15,471 nucleotides of DNA. Origin: JAKACU01 sp021821185 (GTDB taxonomy: Bacteria; Bacillota; Bacilli; Alicyclobacillales; SLC66). Made by a program: the position numbers and the translations under genes. Positions 6,982-14,501 of the stretch are shown here, in pieces; position 1 is the stretch's first letter; each line of letters begins with the position of its first letter. Where the stretch lies: the NCBI GenBank assembly GCA_027343965.1, contig DAHWJX010000127.1:1-15471 (forward strand). Reading direction: 5' to 3'. The notes below the pieces were generated by a model, which saw only the letters and a program-made list of their open reading frames with translations, searched no databases and was not told the DNA's origin.

Positions 6982-8200
6982 GCCGCTTCACCTCCTGGCT
7001 CTCGCCATAGATCAATACGAGTGTTCCAACTAACCAAAATAGCATGTTCATAGCAGAATCCTCAAATACATTTTCCACGCCATCGTGCACGACAAGAACG
7101 ATCAGTGCACTAAATACTCCAGCAATTAAAATTTTCATCTGCGGGTCAATAGTCTTTTTCCAAATGCGCCAAACATCACGTAAATAAACGAAGAGCAAGG
7201 CCACAAAAGCAAATAAACCCACCAATCCCATTTCGCCGAGTGTTTTTGCATAGTAACCATCCACGTAGGTAATGCCAAAGTAACGAGAGGCAATAGCTCC
7301 TCCGTAGCGGCCTAAGCCAGCGCCAAAGAAAGGATTGGCAACCATGCGATCATAAGCATGTATCCAGCGCGCGATACGACCATTATTGATGGTTTGCCAC
7401 CAGTAAACGGGTGAGACAAACTGTTCGATACGAACTTGAATAGGGTGAACAAATAAGACGGCTAACACCGTCAACCCAATGGCAACAAATGTCCAGCGTT
7501 TGTCAATCATCCACGTAACAACCAGAATGCCTACAACAAGGCCCACCCATGCTCCACGCGTAAACGTAAACACCGCCGTCGCTGTGGTAATCAAAGCAGC
7601 AATCGCATAAAAGAGCCGTTGCCCGCGTTCTTTTTCATAGACAGCAAAACTAATTGCTAAAGGGGTAATAAACGCGGCGTAAGAGCCAAATATATTCGGA
7701 CTGCCAAAGAGCGAATAGACGCGTGTGCGTTCGTGCTGTCCGATGGGAATCCACTGTGCCGGTACAGGCGCTTTGATGACATATTCATAAACGCCGTGAA
7801 TACCCATTAAAAAGCCTGTCAAAACAACAAATTTGAGCAGAGGAACGATATCTTCTTTGGCCACGATATACGGTAGCGTTAAGGACAACAACATGTACAT
7901 GAAGTCCACTTGATACCCAGCAACTGCCACGGTTAAGTATCCTACGTCCATCAAGATGTATCCTAACCCAAGTACGGCAAGAAAGATAATGTAGCGATAG
8001 GTCGGGTAGACAGTTTTACGACCATGTACCATATACGAACGCATAGCGTAAAAGGCAAATAAAATAAACAGAATCTTGTCCCATTCATGGCCAATAATTC
8101 CCCATGGATAGATTCCCAAGAAATAATCTACAATCGGGAAAGCGGCCAACAAATAGACAGGCCATCTCCAACGAAATGGCAGCACGGCTTCCTCCATCAT
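6974..8200 (-). CDS. O-antigen ligase / Wzy-family membrane protein
   Basis: The 408-residue product is highly hydrophobic, with roughly ten or more membrane spans. It carries the signatures of the Wzy_C superfamily: RVYSLFGSPNIFGSYAAF (about 160-177), TFTRGAWVG (212-220, Arg215), and the periplasm-facing loop GRIARWIHAYDRM...NPFFGAGLG (274-297), followed by DGYYAKTLGEMGLVG (314-328). Family members join or polymerise undecaprenyl-linked glycans at the outer face of the membrane, or ligate glycans to acceptors. In a Gram-positive the product could be an exopolysaccharide, a wall polymer or a glycoprotein. No glycosyltransferase genes lie in the window, so the substrate is open. ATG 8200 is followed at once by ATG 8197, which has better spacing from GGGGTGAG. 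GTG 8185 after GGAGG is also possible. Confidence 0.9.
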   Translation of the reverse strand: MMEEAVLPFRWRWPVYLLAAFPIVDYFLGIYPWGIIGHEWDKILFILFAFYAMRSYMVHGRKTVYPTYRYIIFLAVLGLGYILMDVGYLTVAVAGYQVDFMYMLLSLTLPYIVAKEDIVPLLKFVVLTGFLMGIHGVYEYVIKAPVPAQWIPIGQHERTRVYSLFGSPNIFGSYAAFITPLAISFAVYEKERGQRLFYAIAALITTATAVFTFTRGAWVGLVVGILVVTWMIDKRWTFVAIGLTVLAVLFVHPIQVRIEQFVSPVYWWQTINNGRIARWIHAYDRMVANPFFGAGLGRYGGAIASRYFGITYVDGYYAKTLGEMGLVGLFAFVALLFVYLRDVWRIWKKTIDPQMKILIAGVFSALIVLVVHDGVENVFEDSAMNMLFWLVGTLVLIYGESQEVKRRV

Positions 8201-8243
8201 CTCACCCCAAATAATTTATCGACCTTGCCATCATAACATATTG

Positions 8244-10538
8244 TCAATGAATTACCTGTACATATTGACTGGCGACCCAGCCTTGTTTACCGGCTCCATC
8301 TACAACATAATCCCAGCCATTACCCGGCGACTTTAGAACGACGAGATATGTCCCATTGGTCACGGTATCTACCACGTTTGCGGTCGTTGTAGCCACTTGC
8401 GAAGAACGAAGATTGAGGACACTTCCACCAACTATTCCGGTAACCTCAACCATATTTTGAAGGCTGACATTGTTCCAGTCGACAAAACCAACAACCCCAT
8501 TTGTCAGCTTCACCTTATCCCAACCAGGTGAATCACCCAATGTTGAAAAAATCGTGCCTTTGGCGATACTACCAATCACCTTAGGCGCGGTTCCCTGTGC
8601 ATCTGCAGGGGCAGCGTAAACGGATAATGTCGTAACAGCTTGTCCGGTTGCACCCGGTGGATAAGCAAAAAATGGCCTCTGTGCCTGTTCACTTAACAAC
8701 GGTTGCGCTGCAAGCGATGGTGAATAGGTGGCTATCTCAGACATAATTCGTCCGATACTGCTTGCCCAATAAGGATCTGTCGCATAATCCACATTCATTC
8801 CATCAAGGTTTGGACCATTGTAAAACGATCCAGTTTGATTCAGGTAGGAATTTCGCACAAACCAAGCCTGGAAATTAATATCATATTCAATGGAACGAAA
8901 CGTTGCTGCTGCATTCGGATTCGTGGTATAGGCCTCATACCCAAATAAGTTATCGCGATTAGTCGCAAAATACGATGTCCCCCACGCTGATTCAATAATC
9001 GCGTGTGCGACCAAGTATTCGGCGTTTACGCCATAGGCATCTTGTGCCTCAATAAAATACTTCCCTGTTCCTTGCAAAACACTTGTAGAAACTGCATGCG
9101 TCGCGATAAATTGATTAATCTGGCTAGCCGTCATCGTTGATGACGTTTCAAGGTTTAGTGTCTGATAAGGGTTTTCCCAACTTCCGACGTACTTATCGCC
9201 GCCTGATTGAACCTCATACCAATGATTGTAATCGGGCGATACATAGGTATTGCCCGATGTCATGAATGGGGGCGCAGGAGCCCAAGTGATTGATAATTTC
9301 CCCCAATTATCAACGATAAGCCCATTTTGCACAGTTAAGGTATCACCATAAGGGGTTTTAACAAAGGTCGGATAATTGGAATACAACACTTGTTGCGTAA
9401 AGGTATTAATAATCTGAACATGATCCAATGTTTTAGCATAGGCTTGCGCCGCTACTAACGTAGAAAACGATCGCACCAACTGTAAATACCGATAAACACC
9501 GTATGTTCCTGTAGCCCCGGACCAAACAATTTGATTGTTACTAATTTGGATCACCACAGCACCAGATTGTGTTTTTGCATAGGCAATCGCTGGTGGCAAC
9601 GTGGTGAACGACTGCATCACTTTTGCGCCAACTTCAACAAGATACTGAGGAACATTCGTATATACTGTGGCCTGTGAAGAAATTTGTACCACCGTGACAT
9701 TGGACAATGTTTTGGCAAAAGATAGTGCATCAGATTCTTGCGAAAATTGTTGGATTAATGCACCATTTTGATATACATCGTAGCGCGCAATGTTATCCCA
9801 TACATCTTTACCTGTCGCCATAGCAATGACTTCAGCATTTTGACTATTTGTGGCGTACGCTTTAGCATCACTTAACGTGTTAAATGACTTGGTAAAAACG
9901 CCCCCAACAAAAACCTGATAATTCGCCTGCCAGACAGTTGTTTGCGTTTCTGGGCTCTCTATCGTGGCGTTTTTTTGTCCTTGCGCAGCCGTCATCGCAT
10001 CGCTCAATGACTGATAGGTCGCGGTTGGAACGGTTGATCCCTGCATAATAACCCAATAATTCGCGGCATTGCTCCAAACTACCGTGCCCGTCAGGCGACT
10101 CATGATCGAAGCATTGGGTATCTGTTGCACTGTTGCCAAAGCATCAGAAAACGAAGGATAGTAGGTGTTATTTAATGAAGACGGCGCAGAACCTTGGACT
10201 TGTTCGACTTGAACTTTGTACAAATTATGAATCGTCGTATAAAGCATGGCACCCGATAGACTGTCTACCACTGCTGCATCCTTTTTTGACTTTGCGTAAG
10301 TTACTGCGGCGCCGAGCAATGAGAATGATTTAACAAGTGTACTATGTAATGTGCGCACCTCAAAAGCGTGCGTCTGGGATGTCATTGCCGTTCGACTCAA
10401 CCCGTCAAAGGAACGGCTTCGGGTCTGCCAGGCACTATAGACACTTTGCGGTATCGTAAACGCTTGCGCCGCCATGGGGCTTGATGAAAAAACACCTACC
10501 ATAGTTAGTGCAAAAAACATCATCTGCTGTCGATTCAT
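8244..10538 (-). CDS. Secreted glucosaminidase (GH73-like) with seven N-terminal repeats and two SH3b domains
   Basis: The 764-residue product has a signal peptide (1-26, ending AQA). Seven repeats of about 46 residues follow (about 57-388), and an unassigned linker contains WAPAPPF. A glucosaminidase domain at about 490-605 has the catalytic Glu likely at 516 (HAIIESAWGTS), then NLFGY (530-534) and a substrate-groove segment with Tyr and Trp. Two bacterial SH3 domains follow (about 632-692 and 697-762, with LNLRSS and GWVASQYV). The enzyme should cleave the glycan strand of peptidoglycan outside the cell, with the SH3b domains gripping the wall. The start is ATG 10538 with GGAGGGGAAGG upstream. 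A TTGACA promoter lies 24-53 bp before the ATG. It is the first gene of the envelope operon, 43 bp before the ligase gene. Confidence 0.92.
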   Translation of the reverse strand: MNRQQMMFFALTMVGVFSSSPMAAQAFTIPQSVYSAWQTRSRSFDGLSRTAMTSQTHAFEVRTLHSTLVKSFSLLGAAVTYAKSKKDAAVVDSLSGAMLYTTIHNLYKVQVEQVQGSAPSSLNNTYYPSFSDALATVQQIPNASIMSRLTGTVVWSNAANYWVIMQGSTVPTATYQSLSDAMTAAQGQKNATIESPETQTTVWQANYQVFVGGVFTKSFNTLSDAKAYATNSQNAEVIAMATGKDVWDNIARYDVYQNGALIQQFSQESDALSFAKTLSNVTVVQISSQATVYTNVPQYLVEVGAKVMQSFTTLPPAIAYAKTQSGAVVIQISNNQIVWSGATGTYGVYRYLQLVRSFSTLVAAQAYAKTLDHVQIINTFTQQVLYSNYPTFVKTPYGDTLTVQNGLIVDNWGKLSITWAPAPPFMTSGNTYVSPDYNHWYEVQSGGDKYVGSWENPYQTLNLETSSTMTASQINQFIATHAVSTSVLQGTGKYFIEAQDAYGVNAEYLVAHAIIESAWGTSYFATNRDNLFGYEAYTTNPNAAATFRSIEYDINFQAWFVRNSYLNQTGSFYNGPNLDGMNVDYATDPYWASSIGRIMSEIATYSPSLAAQPLLSEQAQRPFFAYPPGATGQAVTTLSVYAAPADAQGTAPKVIGSIAKGTIFSTLGDSPGWDKVKLTNGVVGFVDWNNVSLQNMVEVTGIVGGSVLNLRSSQVATTTANVVDTVTNGTYLVVLKSPGNGWDYVVDGAGKQGWVASQYVQVIH
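9375..10370 (-). repeat. Seven degenerate protein-level repeats in the glucosaminidase
   Basis: Each unit of about 46 residues follows the pattern Y-x-V...G...(S/Q)F-x-(T/S)L-x-x-A-x-x-(Y/F)A-(K/T)...(A/V)-x-(V/I)...(V/L)-(W/Y)-x-N. Examples are SFNTLSDAKAYAT (about 218-230), SFTTLPPAIAYAK (310-322) and SFSTLVAAQAYAK (357-369), followed by VWDN, VYTN, VWSG or LYSN. The conserved SF/QF positions at 219, 265, 311 and 358 are 46-47 residues apart. The first three units are more diverged. The DNA itself is not conserved between units, so the array is old rather than a recent tandem duplication. A wall- or polymer-binding role is an inference. Confidence 0.8.
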
Positions 10539-10561
10539 GTCCGCCTTCCCCTCCAGCGTCT

Positions 10562-10591
10562 ATTATGGAGAGCAAAAGGGGCGCATGTCAA
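10562..10591 (-). promoter_or_regulatory. Sigma-A-type promoter of the envelope operon
   Basis: On the - strand, a perfect -35 TTGACA (10586-10591) is followed after 18 bp by CATAAT (10562-10567). It is placed between the pseudokinase stop and the glucosaminidase start and reads into the latter. Confidence 0.75.
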
Positions 10592-10608
10592 TCATAGAAT
10601 AATGCAAG

Positions 10609-12018
10609 TTAGTAAGAAGCAGCCACGTCAAACTGCACCGATGAGGAACTTGACTGTACCGAATAGGGCGCTGGATATTGAGCAAAAACGGTGCCTTTAG
10701 TGACACCTTTGGCTGGTTTTAAGCGATACGAGTAATGAATACTACCATTTGAAAGTAGTGTTTGTGCCTTTTGTAAAGATAAGTTAAGCAAATTGGGCAC
10801 AAGTTCTTGTCCTGCCCCAACGGTTGCATAAAGAATAACAGACTCTCCTTTTTGATAGGCACTTCCAAAGCTAGGCGATGCCCTGACAATAGTACCTGAT
10901 GCTCCAGAAACGGAGGTCTTTAGAACCCGTATCTTTGAACTAGGAATAGATAATGATGTTAACCGCTGTATAGCTTGAACAGGTGCGAGACCTGTCAAAT
11001 GAGGAATGACGATAGTACGTGCGTGTGCGCTAGCTGGCGCTCCACCCGAACCTTGCGACTTGTTACCTGATGCCTTTTGCTTGACTGAGGTCGATGGCGT
11101 CGTGGACATGGGTGGCAACGGATGAGACGATGAGCTATTTTGTTGAGTTTGCAAGATAAGATCGCCACCTACTAAAACGATAACAACAAGCCCCAGTACA
11201 ATGCTTGACCAAGCCACCATCTTTCCTATAGGATGTCGCTTTGTTTCAAACTCATCTGCAAATGCATAATCCTCGGTATCATCGAAATCCTTGTCAGGCA
11301 GTCCCGTTAATTCCGTCAGTCGATCTACGGCTGCAGGCACCGGATCCCCTTCTGACGCTTGAATCATATCCTCTTGCACCATGAGTGCACCGATGACCGT
11401 CTGTACATCGCCAAACCCTACTGCATCCGCTTCGTCAAAAGAAAGCAGTCGATCTAAACCTGCCTGCCAAATGGGCGAAAGAGGATGGTGCAGTGGATTT
11501 TGCAATGACACGACAATCCATTCAAGTGCACGGCCAAAGTACTGTGCTAATTGTCGAGCAAGAGATGATTCCGTTTCCACCACTTCGTTACGTCCCCGGA
11601 TCAAGCCTAATAATTTTGGCCTCTTGCCGTCAAAGATAATTTCGCCGACAGAAAACGAAATAGATTGCCCAGAATGATATAAAGCTTCCATACCTTCAGC
11701 AATCTGTAAAAACGTCGACAATAGTAAAGAAGCATCAAGATTTGGCAAACCCAAATGAGCCGTCTCGGTTCCTTCAAAAACACAAATCATCTCTTCATCG
11801 GTATAGGCAACATCAAACAACTGCGCTACGTAGGGATGAGAAAAGGTTGAGCGTCGCATCAACCACTCCTTGACGTCCTCATCATTCACTTTTGACCGCG
11901 GCGTGACAGCTAAGACTACCGTGCGATTAAGACGTACATCCCGTCCTACGCCTATACGCCAGTTGGCATGTACATAATCGAATTCGGTAGCGCTGTATCT
12001 GTCCGTCTGTTGACTCAC
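10609..12018 (-). CDS. PASTA-domain membrane protein with a degenerate (pseudo)kinase domain
   Basis: The 469-residue product resembles a PrkC/PknB serine/threonine kinase without its chemistry. The N-terminal part (about 13-230) retains kinase-like text: GRDVRLNRTVVLAV (about 25-38), the FSHPYVAQLFDV helix-strand region, and a C-lobe helix. However, the Gly-rich loop is shrunken, Ala stands where VAIK has Lys, HRD is replaced within YHSGQSISFSVGEIIFD (114-130), and DFG is replaced by LGL in KLLGLIRG (135-142). A single membrane span (267-289) precedes a Ser/Pro/Lys linker and two extracellular PASTA domains (334-401 and 404-467), which in kinases bind peptidoglycan fragments. The start is GTG 12018 with GGAGAGGGG eight bases upstream. 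An upstream in-frame ATG at 12144 lies inside the thioesterase gene. It probably acts as a scaffold or sensor, and is the last gene of its operon. Confidence 0.85.
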   Translation of the reverse strand: MSQQTDRYSATEFDYVHANWRIGVGRDVRLNRTVVLAVTPRSKVNDEDVKEWLMRRSTFSHPYVAQLFDVAYTDEEMICVFEGTETAHLGLPNLDASLLLSTFLQIAEGMEALYHSGQSISFSVGEIIFDGKRPKLLGLIRGRNEVVETESSLARQLAQYFGRALEWIVVSLQNPLHHPLSPIWQAGLDRLLSFDEADAVGFGDVQTVIGALMVQEDMIQASEGDPVPAAVDRLTELTGLPDKDFDDTEDYAFADEFETKRHPIGKMVAWSSIVLGLVVIVLVGGDLILQTQQNSSSSHPLPPMSTTPSTSVKQKASGNKSQGSGGAPASAHARTIVIPHLTGLAPVQAIQRLTSLSIPSSKIRVLKTSVSGASGTIVRASPSFGSAYQKGESVILYATVGAGQELVPNLLNLSLQKAQTLLSNGSIHYSYRLKPAKGVTKGTVFAQYPAPYSVQSSSSSVQFDVAASY

Positions 12019-12047
12019 CCGAAAAACCCCTCTCCGAATTTCCCCCG

Positions 12048-12554
12048 TTATTCGGTGTTGGCCCGCTTTCGTTCTGACTGCTGGCGTTCTTCTCGATGCC
12101 GTAAGCGAACTTCTCGACGCAAAGCCGCGGTACCATGATGCCATTTTTCTTCTTCGGTTTCTGGGATAACCGCTGGAACCGGCGTTGGATGACCATCTTT
12201 ATCAAGCGCCACAAAAGTTAAATACGATGTTCCCGTCTGCGTACGCTCCCCTGTTAATAAATCTTCACATTCAATACGGCAAAAAATTTCCATCGAAGTA
12301 TGATGTGTCCATGTGACAAACGCCTCTAGATAAATAGCCTCGCCAACTTTGATCGGAGCCAGAAAGTCGAAACTATCTGTGGAAACCGTTACAACAGGCA
12401 TACGACAATGCCGCATCGCTGTGATGCTGGCAATTTTGTCAACATAAGCCATCACGCGGCCACCAAAAATCGTTCCATAAACATTCGTGTCAGAGGGCAA
12501 GACAAGGTCTGTCATCGATGTCCTTGATGCTGAAACGGGTTTTTCCTTTACCAT
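12048..12554 (-). CDS. Acyl-CoA thioesterase, YkhA-type hotdog family
   Basis: The 168-residue product is a single-hotdog acyl-CoA hydrolase. Its signature PSDTNVYGTIFGG (20-32) and MAYVDKIA (35-42) carry the likely catalytic pair Asn24 and Asp39. Further on, FDFLAPIKVGE, LEAFVTWTHHTSMEIF and VPAVIPETEEEKWHH match the YkhA branch of Bacilli. It splits cytosolic acyl-CoA to free acid and CoA. Its physiological substrate is unknown. The usual His after TN (TNHxG) is Val-Tyr here. AAGGGG about seven bases before the ATG supports the start. The gene begins 3 bp after the stop of a 39-residue membrane peptide and ends 29 bp before the pseudokinase. The C-terminal 30 residues are very charged (Arg/Glu-rich). 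Confidence 0.93.
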   Translation of the reverse strand: MVKEKPVSASRTSMTDLVLPSDTNVYGTIFGGRVMAYVDKIASITAMRHCRMPVVTVSTDSFDFLAPIKVGEAIYLEAFVTWTHHTSMEIFCRIECEDLLTGERTQTGTSYLTFVALDKDGHPTPVPAVIPETEEEKWHHGTAALRREVRLRHREERQQSERKRANTE

Positions 12555-12557
12555 GTC

Positions 12558-12677
12558 TTATCCCCTTAGTAGCAATGCGTGCGTCAGAGAAATCGTCGAC
12601 CAATTAGGCGAGGTAAATGTCAACACCCCAACAACTACGGCAATAACCAACATAGCCACCCACATGAACTTTTGCAT
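12558..12677 (-). CDS. Small single-span membrane protein (39 residues), unrecognised
   Basis: This short gene has GAGGTG five to six bases before the ATG and starts MQKFMWVAMLVIAVVVGVL. The segment is a clear membrane helix (about 5-22), followed by a short tail, FTSPNWSTISLTHALLLRG. It fills the gap between folB and the thioesterase exactly, ending 3 bp before the thioesterase ATG and starting 30 bp after the folB stop. That packing and the good ribosome binding site are the main evidence that it is translated. The function is unknown. It could anchor or modulate a neighbouring enzyme, or serve mainly to couple translation of the thioesterase. Confidence 0.7.
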   Translation of the reverse strand: MQKFMWVAMLVIAVVVGVLTFTSPNWSTISLTHALLLRG

Positions 12678-12707
12678 AGGTACACCTCATTTTTCGATTT
12701 TTAATCA

Positions 12708-13106
12708 CTATGTAGCGGAAGTTCCCTCATCCGTGTAAGTTGTTTCTTCGCGCGAACGCGTAATGTCGACGCCTACCGTTTCAAACACCCCTTGCAGTGG
12801 TGCACCAGGCTTTTCCACACACAAGTTTACAGTGAGCACAGTAGGGAAGCGCATTAATATCGCGTCAGCGATTCTTTGCGCCAAGCCCTCAAGCAATCGA
12901 TATGGTGAACCTTCCACGAGACTCTTAACTATATTATACACTTCTCCGTAGTTCACCGTCATGAGCAAGTCATCATGGATACCTGCCAGGTGCAAATTAC
13001 ACTCCAAAGTAATCGACACGACAAAGCGCTGTCCCAATTGTGTCTCCTGTTCAAACACACCATGACGACCGTAAAACTGCATATTGCGAATAAAAATGTG
13101 ATCCAT
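12708..13106 (-). CDS. folB: Dihydroneopterin aldolase
   Basis: The 132-residue product catalyses conversion of 7,8-dihydroneopterin to 6-hydroxymethyl-dihydropterin in folate synthesis. Family landmarks are present: FYGRHGVFEQE with Glu21, the TVNYG motif with Tyr53, LLEGLA with Glu73, and VEKPGAP with catalytic Lys99, close to the numbering of Staphylococcus FolB. A polar tail of about 15 residues follows the usual end (DITRSRE). GAGGAGGTGA before the ATG overlaps the stop of the upstream flavoprotein gene, whose TGA lies 4 bases before this ATG, so the genes are coupled. No other folate gene (folP, folK, folE, pabA/B) is in the window, although folB usually sits with them. Confidence 0.95.
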   Translation of the reverse strand: MDHIFIRNMQFYGRHGVFEQETQLGQRFVVSITLECNLHLAGIHDDLLMTVNYGEVYNIVKSLVEGSPYRLLEGLAQRIADAILMRFPTVLTVNLCVEKPGAPLQGVFETVGVDITRSREETTYTDEGTSAT

Positions 13107-13110
13107 CTTG

Positions 13111-14418
13111 TCACCTCCTCGGCAAGGTTGCCTGATTTATCTGTAAAGCATACTCAGCCGCATGGTTACCAGCTACATGACCCGTCGAGAAAGCTACCGT
13201 AATATTGTATCCTCCGGTATGGGCATGCACATCCAAGACTTCGCCACAAAAATAAAGACCATATGCCTTTCTTGAGGCCAGTGTAGCCGGTTCGACTTCC
13301 TTAAGAAAAATGCCTCCACCAGTCACTGTGGCCTTGGTAAGACCGAGCGAACCTGTTACATGAACAGGAAACGCCTTAATGAGAGAGGCGATTTTTTCAG
13401 CGTCCTTCTTCAATAAATGAGCGCCTTCTGTTTGCGAATCGATCTGCAAGACAAACAACAGAACATCAGCATATCGCTCCGATAACAAGTCACGTAACAA
13501 GGATCGTAATAGTTTTTTACTATGTTCTTTCGCTATCTGTTGAATCTTGGAAAAAATCGTCTCTTTGGATAGATCGGGCAATAAATCTACCTTCACTACG
13601 ACATGATCTACTTTGTATCGTGCTAAGAACTTCACTACATATTGACTCATTCTAAGTGCCACAGGCCCTGAGAGACCAAAGTGCGTAAAAAGTAGATCGC
13701 CCTCTTCTCTTGCGATCACTTTTCCTTTTTCATCATACGCTGTCAGCAACGTATCACGCAAAGAAACACCTTGCAACCAGCGTTCCTTTACCCATAGATC
13801 ATCAGCTATAAGCGGTACGGATGTAGGATACGGTTCTACAAGCGTATGTCCAATCGATCGAGCAAAACTGTATCCATCACCAGTTGATCCAGTTTGTGGG
13901 ACAGAACATCCTCCGGTGGCAATGACGAGTGCTCGTGTACTATATTTGGAATCTTGAACGTGAACATGCCATGAGAATTCGTCATGTTTTGTGATCATCG
14001 ATACTTCTTGATTATAGCGCACAGTCACCTCATGCTTATCTAACGCTTGTAACAAGGCTTGTAAAACCGTATCTGCACGATCAGTTACAGGAAACATCCT
14101 GCCACGATCCTCTTCCTTTAATGAAACGCCAAGGCCTGTAAAAAAAGCTATAATATCATCGTTAGACCATTGCCTAAACACGCTATGCAAAAAACGGCCA
14201 TTTCCCGGCGTGTTTTCTATAATATGGTCGATACCCCGCGCATTCGTAACGTTGCATCGTCCACCACCAGAGATGAGCAGTTTTCGGCCTGGCCGCTTCC
14301 CTTTTTCGATAAGCAGTGTACGGGCGCCACGATGACCGGCCTCGATGGCTGCCATCAATCCCGACGGGCCTGCACCAATAACGATTACATCCCATATCGG
14401 ATCCATTTGATCATCCAT
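13111..14418 (-). CDS. HI0933-family FAD-dependent oxidoreductase (YhiN/YtfP-like)
   Basis: The 435-residue product has an N-terminal Rossmann FAD motif GAGPSG (15-20) with the ribose-binding Glu38, then the family hallmark SGGGRCNVTN (50-59). A middle domain contains LLFTHFGLSGPVAL. The C-terminal FAD-contact region runs TGGGIFLKEV, ASRKAYGLYFCGEVLDVHAHTGGYN, then a Gly-rich end. Members are cytoplasmic flavoproteins with no agreed reaction. The start at 14418 has TAGGTGA directly upstream and a promoter about 30 bp before it. It heads the operon that includes folB, the small membrane peptide, the thioesterase and the pseudokinase. Confidence 0.93.
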   Translation of the reverse strand: MDDQMDPIWDVIVIGAGPSGLMAAIEAGHRGARTLLIEKGKRPGRKLLISGGGRCNVTNARGIDHIIENTPGNGRFLHSVFRQWSNDDIIAFFTGLGVSLKEEDRGRMFPVTDRADTVLQALLQALDKHEVTVRYNQEVSMITKHDEFSWHVHVQDSKYSTRALVIATGGCSVPQTGSTGDGYSFARSIGHTLVEPYPTSVPLIADDLWVKERWLQGVSLRDTLLTAYDEKGKVIAREEGDLLFTHFGLSGPVALRMSQYVVKFLARYKVDHVVVKVDLLPDLSKETIFSKIQQIAKEHSKKLLRSLLRDLLSERYADVLLFVLQIDSQTEGAHLLKKDAEKIASLIKAFPVHVTGSLGLTKATVTGGGIFLKEVEPATLASRKAYGLYFCGEVLDVHAHTGGYNITVAFSTGHVAGNHAAEYALQINQATLPRR

Positions 14419-14445
14419 TCTGTCACCTACCCGCTTTCTTTCTAT

Positions 14446-14473
14446 AGTATAATGCGGGCAGGAAAAGTGCCAA
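14446..14473 (-). promoter_or_regulatory. Sigma-A-type promoter of the flavoprotein-folB operon
   Basis: The - strand has TTGGCA (14468-14473), a 16-bp spacer and TATACT (14446-14451), ending 27 bp before the flavoprotein ATG. Its -10 box overlaps a TATAAT on the + strand. Confidence 0.65.
14448..14453 (+). promoter_or_regulatory. Candidate -10 box (TATAAT) for the aminotransferase gene
   Basis: A perfect TATAAT lies 48 bp before the GTG start of the aminotransferase. No good -35 lies at 16-18 bp. It shares four bases with the -10 box of the opposing promoter, so the two would compete. Confidence 0.4.
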
Positions 14474-14501
14474 TTGTGATGAACCTAGTGGAGGTAAACC
14501 C

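Noticed and set aside
9375..10370. CRISPR array or DNA tandem repeat
   Set aside because: The periodicity is only at protein level. The DNA units differ, with no constant repeat and no spacers.
12019..12144. Extension of the PASTA protein to an ATG at 12144
   Set aside because: It lies inside the thioesterase gene, is Arg/Ser-rich without family likeness and has no ribosome binding site, whereas GTG 12018 has one.
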